Assembly (NCBI GenBank): GCA_030055595.1
Contig: JASFYH010000017.1
Location: 1 to 32,473 of the forward strand
Origin: Archaeoglobales archaeon
Lineage (GTDB): Archaea > Halobacteriota > Archaeoglobi > Archaeoglobales > Archaeoglobaceae
Length of the DNA: 32,473 nucleotides
Reading direction: 5' to 3'
In this document: in pieces, positions 16,180 to 25,157 of the stretch
Layout: each line of letters opens with the position of its first letter
Position numbering within the stretch: position 1 is the first letter of the stretch
The notes under the pieces: model-generated
Seen by the model: the letters and a program-made list of their open reading frames with translations, nothing else
What the model was told of the DNA's origin: nothing
Databases searched by the model: none
Translations under genes and position numbers: made by a program

Positions 16180-17277
16180 ATGAGAGCGGGATTGCAGGCT
16201 AACAAAGACGTGGAGAGAATAAAAAGAGAATATAAGAAGTTTATAGGTCGAAAAATCACCTTTATAATTTTTTCTATTTTGCTAATTGCCATATTTGCAG
16301 GTTTAGCAGCAACACTTGGCTCATACCAGATTCACCCGATCGAAGTTTATGGAATAGTTTTGAATGGGTTCATGAATTCCATTTTAACAGGCTTCTATTG
16401 GAATCCAGAAACGACAAAAGAAATGGTAGTTTGGAATCTAAGACTACCAAGAATTCTCCTTGCAGTTCTCGCTGGGATGGGCTTTGCCATTGCGGGAGCT
16501 ATGACTCAGGGGATCCTCAGAAATCCCTTAGCAACACCATACACCTTAGGCATTGCTTCTGGGGCTGCACTAGGAGCAGCAATAGCGATAATACTCACGA
16601 AAGGTATAATCTTTGGGAAATATTTGATCGTTGGAAATGCATTCGTGTTTTCTTTAATTCCAACCTTTGTAATTCTTGGACTTACAAGACTCAAGAAAGC
16701 TACTCCAGAAACAATGGTCCTTGCTGGAATCGCAATGATGTATATTTTTAGTGCGGTAACCACAGTTTTAATGTATTTCGCAGAGAGCGATGCGGTTAAA
16801 GCAGCATACTTTTGGACTGTGGGCGACCTCGGTAGAGCTCAGTGGGACGCAGTGATCGTTGCATTTGTAGCATTAATCTTAATCTCTCCTATTTTAATGA
16901 TAAAAGCTTGGGATGTTAACATAATAATGGGTGCGGGAGATGATACCGCCAAGAGCTTAGGAATAAATCCAGAAAAAACAAGAATATTCATTATGCTACT
17001 CTCTTGTCTTTTGACAGCAACAATAGTCAGTTTTGTTGGAACAATTGGTTTTATATGCCTGGTCGCCCCGCATATTACGAGGATTATAATAGGCGGAGAT
17101 AATCGATATCTCGTCCCTGCTTCAGGTTTCTTTGGTGGAGCTTTACTTCTTATTTGCGATACAATTGCTAGAACGATAATAGCTCCAATCGTTCTACCTG
17201 TGGGAGTGGTAACCGCTTTCTTAGGCGGGCCAATGTTTCTGTATATTCTGCTAAGAAAGAAAAAGGACTATTGGTGA
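16180..17277 (+). CDS. FecCD/BtuC-type ABC transporter permease
   Basis: 365 aa with a charged cytosolic N-terminus (1-28) and about ten hydrophobic segments. Family signatures are clear: RLPRILLAVLAGMGFAIAGA, GILRNPLATPYTLGIASGAALGAA, GFICLVAPHITRII and DTIARTIIAPIVLPVGVVTA. This is the membrane subunit for iron-siderophore, heme or cobalamin import; it acts as a homodimer with the ATPase encoded next. It is the only permease for three binding proteins. The length is slightly over the family norm (about 330-350) because of the N-terminal extension. Confidence 0.92.
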   Translation: MRAGLQANKDVERIKREYKKFIGRKITFIIFSILLIAIFAGLAATLGSYQIHPIEVYGIVLNGFMNSILTGFYWNPETTKEMVVWNLRLPRILLAVLAGMGFAIAGAMTQGILRNPLATPYTLGIASGAALGAAIAIILTKGIIFGKYLIVGNAFVFSLIPTFVILGLTRLKKATPETMVLAGIAMMYIFSAVTTVLMYFAESDAVKAAYFWTVGDLGRAQWDAVIVAFVALILISPILMIKAWDVNIIMGAGDDTAKSLGINPEKTRIFIMLLSCLLTATIVSFVGTIGFICLVAPHITRIIIGGDNRYLVPASGFFGGALLLICDTIARTIIAPIVLPVGVVTAFLGGPMFLYILLRKKKDYW

Positions 17278-17281
17278 GATT

Positions 17282-18064
17282 ATGAAGATAAGAGTCATTG
17301 ATCTTGAATTTAGTTATTCAAGCGTTCCAGTATTAGAAAATATTTGTCTCGAAGTTGGTAAGTCAGAGATCGTATCTGTTCTCGGTCCAAATGGTGCTGG
17401 AAAGTCCACACTTATAAAATGCATCGATAGAATACTCAAGCCAAATAAAGGGACGGTATTTATAGATGAAAAAGATTTGAGACTGTTTTCTCAGCTTGAA
17501 ATTGCAAAGAAGATAGGCTACATCCCACAAGGAGCAAAATATAGTTTTTCAGCTACTGTTTTCGAGGTAATACTAATGGGAAGAAAACCACACATAACTT
17601 GGAGAACTAGCGAAGAGGACATAGATAGGGTTGTGGAAGTCATAAAAATGTTGAACCTTGAAGAATTTTCAATGAGAGATGTAAACGAACTTAGCGGTGG
17701 TCAACAGCAGAGGGTTTTTATCGCAAGGGCTTTGGCTCAAGAACCAGAAATTCTCCTTCTTGACGAGCCCACGAGCAACCTCGACATAAAGGTTCAACTT
17801 GAAGTTTTAGACATAATAAAAGAGGTTGTTAAAAAGAGAGAGATGTCTGCAATAATGGCTATGCACGATCTAAATCTTGCCTCAAGATACTCTGACAAAA
17901 TCATTATGATGAGAGACGGAAAAATATTCGCGGTTGGAGAACCAAGCCAAGTCTTGACTCCAGAGAACATAAAAAGTGTTTATGGTGTTGAAGTAGAGGT
18001 AGTAAAAAGCAATGGCTCTACTTTCGTGCTACCATTAAGACCTTTAAGAGGAAATTTTAATTAG
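17282..18064 (+). CDS. FecE/BtuD-type ABC transporter ATPase
   Basis: 260 aa, complete. Walker A GPNGAGKST at 35-43, Q-loop Q83 in IPQG, signature LSGGQQQR at 137-144, Walker B ILLLDEPTSNLD with D161/E162, and switch H195 in AMHDL. It energises the preceding permease. ATG 17282 lies 4 nt after the permease stop. It closes the operon: the next gene, argF, has its own promoter. Confidence 0.93.
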   Translation: MKIRVIDLEFSYSSVPVLENICLEVGKSEIVSVLGPNGAGKSTLIKCIDRILKPNKGTVFIDEKDLRLFSQLEIAKKIGYIPQGAKYSFSATVFEVILMGRKPHITWRTSEEDIDRVVEVIKMLNLEEFSMRDVNELSGGQQQRVFIARALAQEPEILLLDEPTSNLDIKVQLEVLDIIKEVVKKREMSAIMAMHDLNLASRYSDKIIMMRDGKIFAVGEPSQVLTPENIKSVYGVEVEVVKSNGSTFVLPLRPLRGNFN

Positions 18065-18183
18065 TTTTCAAACTCAGCGAACGAGTTAGACATATCGAGA
18101 CTGATTAGGTCACAAAGTAGCCCAAAATTCGGGAAAATAGACAGAAATAAAATAACCATTGAATAAAACATAATAGTTCAGAA

Positions 18184-18193
18184 AGTTTAATTA
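18184..18193 (+). promoter_or_regulatory. TATA box of argF
   Basis: AGTTTAATTA is centred about 25 nt before the ATG at 18214 and predicts a leaderless argF mRNA. The 150-bp gap before it otherwise shows nothing. Confidence 0.5.
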
Positions 18194-18213
18194 GCATTCT
18201 GCCAATTTTCTGT

Positions 18214-19104
18214 ATGAGACATCTGATCTCCATAGCGGACTTGAGCAGAGAAGAGATCCTTGAATTGCTAAAGCTCGCATTGAAGCTAAAAGAGGAAAGA
18301 AAAAAGGGAATTTTTGAAGAAAAGCTGAAGAACAAGACGCTTGCAATGCTCTTTGAATTGCCCTCAACGAGGACAAGGATCTCTTTTGAGGTTGCAATGC
18401 TTGAGCTTGGCGGAAATGCGCTTTATTTGAACTGGAATGACTTGCAGTTGGGCAGAGGGGAGCCGATAAAGGACACTGCAAGGGTTATGAGCAGATATGC
18501 CCACGGGATCATGATCAGGGCAAGAAGGCATGAAACAATTGTTGAATTGGCTAAATTCTCTTCTATACCCGTAATAAACGGTTTAAGCAATCTGGAGCAT
18601 CCTTGTCAAGTTCTTGCGGATCTTCTCACGATCTATGAGCATAAAGGTTTGAAAGCAAAGATCACTTGGCTAGGTGATGGAAACAACGTCTGCAACTCTT
18701 TGATTCTGCTTTCAGCAATTCTTGGGCTTGAAATGGTCGTAGCATGTCCAAAGGGCTATGAACCCGCTTTATTCTCCAAAGCTCTTGAAATCGGTGGTAA
18801 AGTGAGGATCGAGAGAGATCCCAAGAAGGCGGTTGAGAATGCTGATGTCCTTTACACTGACGTATGGGTTTCAATGGGGCAGGAAGCGGAGAAGGAGAAG
18901 AGACTTAGGGATTTCAGGGGCTACGAGATCTCAATGGAGCTCGTTAAATTAGCAAATGATCCCATAATTATGCACTGCATGCCAGTGCACAGAGGAGAAG
19001 AGATCATGGATGAAGTCATAGAAAGCAAAAATTCAGTGATCTACGAACAAGCTGAGAACAGATTGCATATGCAAAAGGCGATATTGCTGAAGTTTTTGAG
19101 CTAA
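18214..19104 (+). CDS. argF: Ornithine carbamoyltransferase
   Basis: 296 aa, the usual size. It makes citrulline from ornithine and carbamoyl phosphate in arginine synthesis. Carbamoyl-phosphate loop STRTR at 51-55 (preceded by FELP instead of the common FEKP), HPCQ at 129-132, ornithine-binding SMGQE at 220-224 and HCMPVHRG at 264-271. The SMGQE and HCMP motifs distinguish it from aspartate carbamoyltransferase. It stands alone with its own TATA box, so it is probably monocistronic. Confidence 0.95.
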   Translation: MRHLISIADLSREEILELLKLALKLKEERKKGIFEEKLKNKTLAMLFELPSTRTRISFEVAMLELGGNALYLNWNDLQLGRGEPIKDTARVMSRYAHGIMIRARRHETIVELAKFSSIPVINGLSNLEHPCQVLADLLTIYEHKGLKAKITWLGDGNNVCNSLILLSAILGLEMVVACPKGYEPALFSKALEIGGKVRIERDPKKAVENADVLYTDVWVSMGQEAEKEKRLRDFRGYEISMELVKLANDPIIMHCMPVHRGEEIMDEVIESKNSVIYEQAENRLHMQKAILLKFLS

Positions 19105-19215
19105 ATAATTCGTTTATTTTTGGATTAATCTATTGCGTGTCGCAGTTAAAATCTCTTCTCATTTTTGCTTTCAATCTATACTCATAGCACTTTCAAGTTT
19201 TAATTACGATCGAAA

Positions 19216-19225
19216 AATTTAAATC
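19216..19225 (+). promoter_or_regulatory. TATA box in front of a candidate RNA
   Basis: AATTTAAATC after an A-rich BRE-like GAAAA is centred about 26 nt before 19246, where the sequence turns into GGGGC, the 5' arm of a stable stem. No protein start of use lies there: the ATG at 19241 is followed by TAG after five codons. Confidence 0.4.
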
Positions 19226-19238
19226 TTTTGCTGTTTAC

Positions 19239-19463
19239 TTATGAAGGGGCTGATGTAGTTTCGGAGTGTTGTCCGTGGTCACCTCCGAGATGAGGCCCCC
19301 CCTCCAGTGGAGTCTCAAACAGCTCTTTTAGTTTCCTTAAACTTATCTTACTGTCGCTTTTTACAGGCAAAAGATCTTCCGTGAAGTATTTGAGAATTGG
19401 AACACTTTCTACACCTTTTCGGTCTAAAAGCTCCAGAATTGCTTGTGTGGACACTTCAGGCAT
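19239..19463 (-). CDS. Unrecognised small ORF, probably a fragment
   Basis: 74 aa from ATG 19463, with the frame open for about 35 codons upstream but lacking a start there. The first part looks like real protein (ILELLDRKGVESVPILKYF, then LRKLKELFE). The last 20 residues, rich in G/H/S/T, are antisense to the candidate RNA and look accidental. I cannot name a family. Most likely the remains of a gene in this decayed stretch. Confidence 0.25.
   Translation of the reverse strand: MPEVSTQAILELLDRKGVESVPILKYFTEDLLPVKSDSKISLRKLKELFETPLEGGPHLGGDHGQHSETTSAPS
19246..19330 (+). ncRNA. Candidate structured small RNA
   Basis: Outer stem GGGGC (19246-19250) with GCCCC (19295-19299). Inner perfect stem TCGGAG (19261-19266) with CTCCGA (19283-19288). 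They are joined by an asymmetric loop holding TGATG on one side and GATGAG on the other, which resembles a K-turn or the pocket of a guide RNA. A small hairpin CTCCAGTGGAG follows (19302-19312), then CTCAAACAG with an ACA, then CTTTT. A TATA box stands about 26 nt upstream of the first G. An H/ACA-like RNA is one reading, but the ACA spacing is not tested. The alternative is part of a degraded gene. Confidence 0.3.
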
Positions 19464-19581
19464 CGACTTTATCTCTTCCTCGCTCAGGGATACCAGTGCA
19501 AATTCACTTTCGTCACAGCGATCCTTTAGATTGCTTTGAGAGCGAAACTTAGAGGATTGGGACCTAGCATTTCAGACTATT

Positions 19582-19803
19582 TTGGATAACTTAAAAGAAT
19601 CTTTAACCAAGGCTTATGTTACAATGCTGTTAGGAAAAGGTAGAGTAAGCTTGAATAGCAAGGGCTCCTTAGAAGTGAACCTATTAGAGGATTTAGGAAC
19701 GATTGGATTAATTCTAAAGGCGAGGTTAAACTCAGAAGGCAAAAAACTCAATATACTTGGAGGCCTCGAATTGGGATGTAAAAACTTTATTCGGGAGGAT
19801 TGA
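19582..19803 (+). CDS. Unrecognised small ORF
   Basis: 73 aa from TTG 19582 (frame open about 15 codons further). It has a helical start and then a beta-rich pattern (RVSLNSKGSLEVNLL, then LILKARLNSEGKKL). No family is recognised and no promoter or ribosome binding site is evident. It ends 2 nt before the opposing ATPase pseudogene. It may be a gene fragment or a chance ORF. Confidence 0.25.
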   Translation: MDNLKESLTKAYVTMLLGKGRVSLNSKGSLEVNLLEDLGTIGLILKARLNSEGKKLNILGGLELGCKNFIRED

Positions 19804-19804
19804 A

Positions 19805-20843
19805 CTACAGTCGTTTTGACGCCTCTCTGTAAATTGGATCAAGAAAATCGTATTCCGTGTCCCTTTTTTCTATTATGCTTGCTGCGATCAGTTTTTGAAG
19901 ACTTTCGTATAGCGATTTATCGTAGACTGGCCTTCCAAGACGTGACTCTGCAAAGTATCCTATGTTTTTCCAGTTCCTGTAACCCACCGCTATGGCTTTG
20001 AGCACGTGTTCATAGAGCCGGGAGCCTTTAATCAGGCTTGATAGCTCCCTGACCGCTATTTTCACGGCCTCGTCCACAACCTGATCCAGCACCTTTATGT
20101 TCTTTTTTCTAACAGCCATGTATCCGTAGAGGGTCAGCCATCCGGGTATTCCGTCAAGGATCTCAACAGCTTTCTCAATTTCTTCCATGGATACGCTCAT
20201 TCCGGATTCATTAAAGCCCGCTTCAAGAAATTCGAGCGATTTCTCTTTTGAGAAACGTTCAACATTTATTACTTCCCGGGTCCTGCCATAAAGGGGGCTT
20301 TCAGAGTCGCCAAAACCAAGAAATTCATTTAGAATGCCCACTTCGGAACCGCTGAGGACAAACTTAACTCTGCGAAGATTGTCATAGCTGTAGGGCGATG
20401 ATTTTCCTGAAATCTATTTTACCATGGCCCCTAAGATATCTCATTTCCTGTGCTTCGTCAACGATGATCAGAAATGAAGTGTCATTGTCCTCTGCGTATT
20501 CTTCCAGTTTCTCAAATATCGAGCTCACGGACAGCTCTTTTTCTCTCCAGTCGAATTCCAGATGCGTTTCGAAGATTCCAACACCCCTTATCTTTTTCAA
20601 ATAATCCGCGATTTTCTCGAGACCTCTCTTCCTTTTACTGAATTCCTCCGAAAGTATTTTGTATAAGCTCATTTTTGAATAACCATACTCCGACAACTTT
20701 CTGGCATCGATGAAAACGTATGGAAAACCGCTTTCGCCAGCAAATACTTTGAGCAGGGAGTTTTTTCCTATCCTCCTGACTCCGAGAACCATCCTGTCGA
20801 AGAGCTCCTTTCTTGTTTCTTTTGGTGCGGGATCGAACAGCAT
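19805..20843 (-). pseudogene. Archaeal-type ATPase (ArchATPase/STAND-like), frameshifted and deleted
   Basis: The two open parts, 20382-20843 and 19805-20341, are one gene. The frame breaks in the CCC run near 20393-20395; with one C fewer it reads KIIAYSYDNLRRVKFVLSGS and joins the second part. The start is typical (MLFDPAPKETRKELFDR), but the next residues are already VLGVRRIGKNSLL, so the 15-20 residues usually before the P-loop are missing. The P-loop threonine is Asn (GKNS for GKTS). Walker B is FLIIVDEAQE, and the C-terminal half is the helical/winged-helix part. These ATPases are a large archaeal family of uncertain, often mobile or toxin-linked role. With three defects it is inactive. 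Confidence 0.8.
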
Positions 20844-20880
20844 ACTTACACCCCTGTTAGTGACTTACACCGGTGTAAGT
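20844..20880. promoter_or_regulatory. Palindromic operator-like site before the ATPase pseudogene
   Basis: ACTTACACC stands at 20844-20852 and 20863-20871, and its inverse GGTGTAAGT at 20872-20880, so 20863-20880 is a perfect 18-bp palindrome with an extra direct half-site. It touches the ATPase start codon and lies just outside the CRISPR array. It is probably an autoregulatory site or a recombination end of the ATPase gene. Confidence 0.5.
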
Positions 20881-20893
20881 TATGAATTTTCCT

Positions 20894-23800
20894 GCCCACA
20901 TCCCATTTTGGTCTGATTTCAACTCTCGTTTTCCCTCTTACTTCAAAAGAGCTTGAATTCCTTTCAATCCCATTTTGGTCTGATTTCAACTTCTTTTCGA
21001 TGAAAAGGAGAAATTCGTTAAGAAAATCTTTCAATCCCATTTTGGTCTGATTTCAACATCAACGAAATAATGACATTCTTCAAAGAAACGAGTGACTTTC
21101 AATCCCATTTTGGTCTGATTTCAACTGTTGAAAGAAATGGGAAGCAAGTAAAACTAAGTGATTACTTTCAATCCCATTTTGGTCTGATTTCAACGTTCAC
21201 ATAAGCGAAAATGGTGTCTTTGTAGGTCAAAACTTTCAATCCCATTTTGGTCTGATTTCAACTACAATTCCCCCAGTTTTCCCCTTCCGAGTCCAGCAAC
21301 TTTCAATCCCATTTTGGTCTGATTTCAACGAAAATCATCCTCATCAACAATATAATTCGTTGCCCACTTTCAATCCCATTTTGGTCTGATTTCAACTGTA
21401 TTTGAATGGTGATAGACAGAGCATACTGTTATCTTTCAATCCCATTTTGGTCTGATTTCAACTGTGAAATTAAGTGATGATGTATTAGTAGTGAGTGCCT
21501 TTCAATCCCATTTTGGTCTGATTTCAACAGATTCTTTATAGCGAGGATCCTCACGACGGGTTTTTCTTTCAATCCCATTTTGGTCTGATTTCAACCATTT
21601 GTTACTCCACTCTCACCACCTACAACCTTCCATGACTTTCAATCCCATTTTGGTCTGATTTCAACGGTTTACATTTTGAATTCTATAATTCCTCCAAAAA
21701 ATCTTTCAATCCCATTTTGGTCTGATTTCAACGAGTAAAGATAATAGTATCAGATATGATTGACACTTGCTTTCAATCCCATTTTGGTCTGATTTCAACC
21801 CCGTCATGGTTTCAGCTTAAGGTGAAATTATGAGCCTCTTTCAATCCCATTTTGGTCTGATTTCAACCGCTTTCGACAGTTTCAACCTTAAAAGAACCGC
21901 ATAACTTTCAATCCCATTTTGGTCTGATTTCAACCAACTTTCGTTTCTGTAAATGATTGTTCTTTTTCAATCAACTTTCAATCCCATTTTGGTCTGATTT
22001 CAACGTTACTTAAATGCAGTTGGATTTGTAAAACTACCAGACTTTCAATCCCATTTTGGTCTGATTTCAACCTGCACGAAGATAGAGGAGGTAAGGAGTG
22101 ATCCACTACTTTCAATCCCATTTTGGTCTGATTTCAACAGAAAGCCGTGATGGATTACATAAACAATCTTGAAATCTTTCAATCCCATTTTGGTCTGATT
22201 TCAACGAAAGATCTGTTTGTAGCAAGCGTTTCAGTGTTTGACTTTCAATCCCATTTTGGTCTGATTTCAACCTCCCGATCACTTCCCCGAGGACGTCATT
22301 GCAGTCCCCTTTCAATCCCATTTTGGTCTGATTTCAACAGAAAGGTAGAACATATAAACAAAAAACCTTCGACCACTTTCAATCCCATTTTGGTCTGATT
22401 TCAACCTGCTTAATTTAGTATTGATGAAGTGGGACAATGAATGATATAACTTTCAATCCCATTTTGGTCTGATTTCAACATCTCCAAGATTAAACAAACT
22501 AAGGCTACGTCGCTTCTTTCAATCCCATTTTGGTCTGATTTCAACGAGAAAAGAATATGAGAAAATATTAAATGAGATTATCTTTCAATCCCATTTTGGT
22601 CTGATTTCAACGGTAATTCATTTACAAATTTTTCAATATCGTCCACCTTCTTTCAATCCCATTTTGGTCTGATTTCAACAACAAGTGGGTTTATGGTGTA
22701 TATGAGTTTGAGGGAGCTTTCAATCCCATTTTGGTCTGATTTCAACAAGCTATTAAGATAGTATATAGAACTCTCGAAAGGGACTTTCAATCCCATTTTG
22801 GTCTGATTTCAACATCCATTGCATAGCTATTTAATTTTATGCCCTCGGTCCTTTCAATCCCATTTTGGTCTGATTTCAACAAAAGTTACATAGGGCACCC
22901 GGCAACTGCCGCACTAATCTTTCAATCCCATTTTGGTCTGATTTCAACAAATGATCTACATACTTAACGCCATAGTACCCCCTAAACTTTCAATCCCATT
23001 TTGGTCTGATTTCAACAAGAAAAAAACTTCCAATTCCCTATCGAAGAAAAAAACTTTCAATCCCATTTTGGTCTGATTTCAACGCTAATCATTGCTGTTT
23101 TTGTTTCTTTTCTTTGCATTCTTTCAATCCCATTTTGGTCTGATTTCAACTTTGGCGTCTCCTGTTACTGAATACCAAAATCCAATCTTTCAATCCCATT
23201 TTGGTCTGATTTCAACTTTGCTACTACGATTTTATAGCCTAAAGCCTTGCCCGAACTTTCAATCCCATTTTGGTCTGATTTCAACCTGCGAAAGTCAGAA
23301 AATAACCTTATTTTTTTTGCATGCTTTCAATCCCATTTTGGTCTGATTTCAACCTGCGAAAGTCAGAAAATAACCTTATTTTTTTTGCATGCTTTCAATC
23401 CCATTTTGGTCTGATTTCAACTATATTGTGAACTTTCTGCTTCTCTCCAAACTCCTTTCTTTCAATCCCATTTTGGTCTGATTTCAACATGTTTTGTGGA
23501 AAGGTGAAAATAATTGTGAACACGAACTTTCAATCCCATTTTGGTCTGATTTCAACGTTGATATAACAACCGGATTTGAGTTAGTATATGCATTCTTTCA
23601 ATCCCATTTTGGTCTGATTTCAACCATATAGGCTCTATAACGTGAACTTTTGAATGGGTAACTTTCAATCCCATTTTGGTCTGATTTCAACCAAAAACAA
23701 CGTAGAGAGGGGGTATGTGAAAGAGTTCACTTTCAATCCCATTTTGGTCTGATTTCAACTATTTCAAGCCCTGCATGTTGATTGCATGCAGAGCTTCTTT

Positions 23801-24724
23801 CAATCCCATTTTGGTCTGATTTCAACTACTCAGCGAAATCACGGTCAGCCAAGAGCTAAATTATCTTTCAATCCCATTTTGGTCTGATTTCAACGGTTTA
23901 TGTGCTAAATGCGCTTGTTCCGCCAAGTAGCCTTTCAATCCCATTTTGGTCTGATTTCAACAAAGAGTCTTTTTTATATTCTCCCATGTCTCTATTATCT
24001 TTCAATCCCATTTTGGTCTGATTTCAACGGGACTAAGTCAAGCAAGAGGAGCACTTACTATTGCACTTTCAATCCCATTTTGGTCTGATTTCAACACATC
24101 CACATCTACCACAGTTTAATAAAAAATCATCCTTTCAATCCCATTTTGGTCTGATTTCAACCTTTCAATTTCTGATTTCATCTCGCTTTTAATTGGTGCT
24201 TTCAATCCCATTTTGGTCTGATTTCAACTTTACATGTTCATAATTGAAGAAAGCATTCAAGCAACTTTCAATCCCATTTTGGTCTGATTTCAACAGCCCA
24301 ATACCAAACCAAGCTTTTATTTTTAACTTTCCGCTTTCAATCCCATTTTGGTCTGATTTCAACTACCTTCACCCCCTACACATTTTTTATTACATAAATT
24401 TCTTTCAATCCCATTTTGGTCTGATTTCAACAATAATTTTAGTCTCTATTCCAAATTTCAATGTAGTTGCATATTCAGACTTTCAATCCCATTTTGGTCT
24501 GATTTCAACGCTCGCTTGGAATGGCTAAACTACAAGCTCGGGAAATCTTTCAATCCCATTTTGGTCTGATTTCAACGTATCAATATTAACGCAAAGGAGA
24601 TATAGAAAAATAAAAATTTTGTAATTACTTTCAATCCCATTTTGGTCTGATTTCAACAAGTAAGTGGAGGTGAGAATATGATTGTAGCAACAGGCTTTCA
24701 ATCCCATTTTGGTCTGATTTCAAC
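20894..24724 (-). CRISPR. CRISPR array, 57 repeats and 56 spacers, no cas genes in window
   Basis: The 30-bp repeat begins CTTTCAATCC and ends GGTCTGATTTCAAC on the plus strand, spaced every 66-68 bp. I counted 57 copies. All look identical except the left-most (20894-20923), whose first six bases are changed. On the minus strand the repeat ends ATTGAAAG, the usual 8-nt 5' handle of type I-A/I-B crRNA, so the array is transcribed leftward and the degenerate copy is the old, distal end. Most spacers are 36-40 bp. Exceptions are 44 bp (22406-22449), 48 bp (24432-24479) and 51 bp (24577-24627). Spacers 23286-23323 and 23354-23391 are identical. As I recall, this repeat is that of A. fulgidus. 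Confidence 0.99.
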
Positions 24725-25157
24725 CCTTATGAATTTTTACTCCTTTCTCAATTTAAAGCTTTCTAATGCCCTCTTTTATTTATATACTCTCGCAAACCTC
24801 CAAAGTTGCAACTCATTTATAAAGGCATGCGACTTTTTTCTTCGCATTCTTTTTGAATAAAATTGAATTTAAAAAGCTTTTTTAAAAATCAAAGAAATTT
24901 CAGCAGGGTGGAGCTTAAGAATAAAAATAGAAAAGCCCAGATTGGCAAAAGGAGGAAGTATAAAAAATAAGTCTTTGTAATAATAAAGGAAAATTTTATC
25001 GCGTGCGACTTGCTATTTTGACTTTGATTTTGATTTAAGGCTTTTAAAAGGTTTTTTGTTGAGTTTTAAGGAATTTGCTCAGGGATTAATTTAAATAATT
25101 GAAGGACTTTGTAATTCAAAAGAACAGTAAAACTCTCGTTTAAGAGTTGATAAATAT
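24725..25157 (-). promoter_or_regulatory. CRISPR leader
   Basis: This 433-bp gene-free, A/T-rich stretch follows the leader-proximal repeat and ends at the Sir2 stop codon. On the minus strand TATA boxes are visible at about 24777-24786 (TATATAAATAA) and 24815-24823 (CTTTATAAATG). They predict starts near 24755 and 24793, both reading into the array. Its position, base composition and the orientation of the repeat fit a leader. The part beyond about 24950 shows nothing specific. Confidence 0.7.

Noticed and set aside
22112-24860. Several ORFs of 60-94 codons across the CRISPR array
   Set aside because: They only translate repeat units (recurring SHFGLIST or SDQNGIE) with spacers between and have no gene features.
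20881-25157. cas genes or anti-CRISPR next to the array
   Set aside because: No Cas motif in the flanking genes; the neighbours are an ATPase pseudogene and Sir2.
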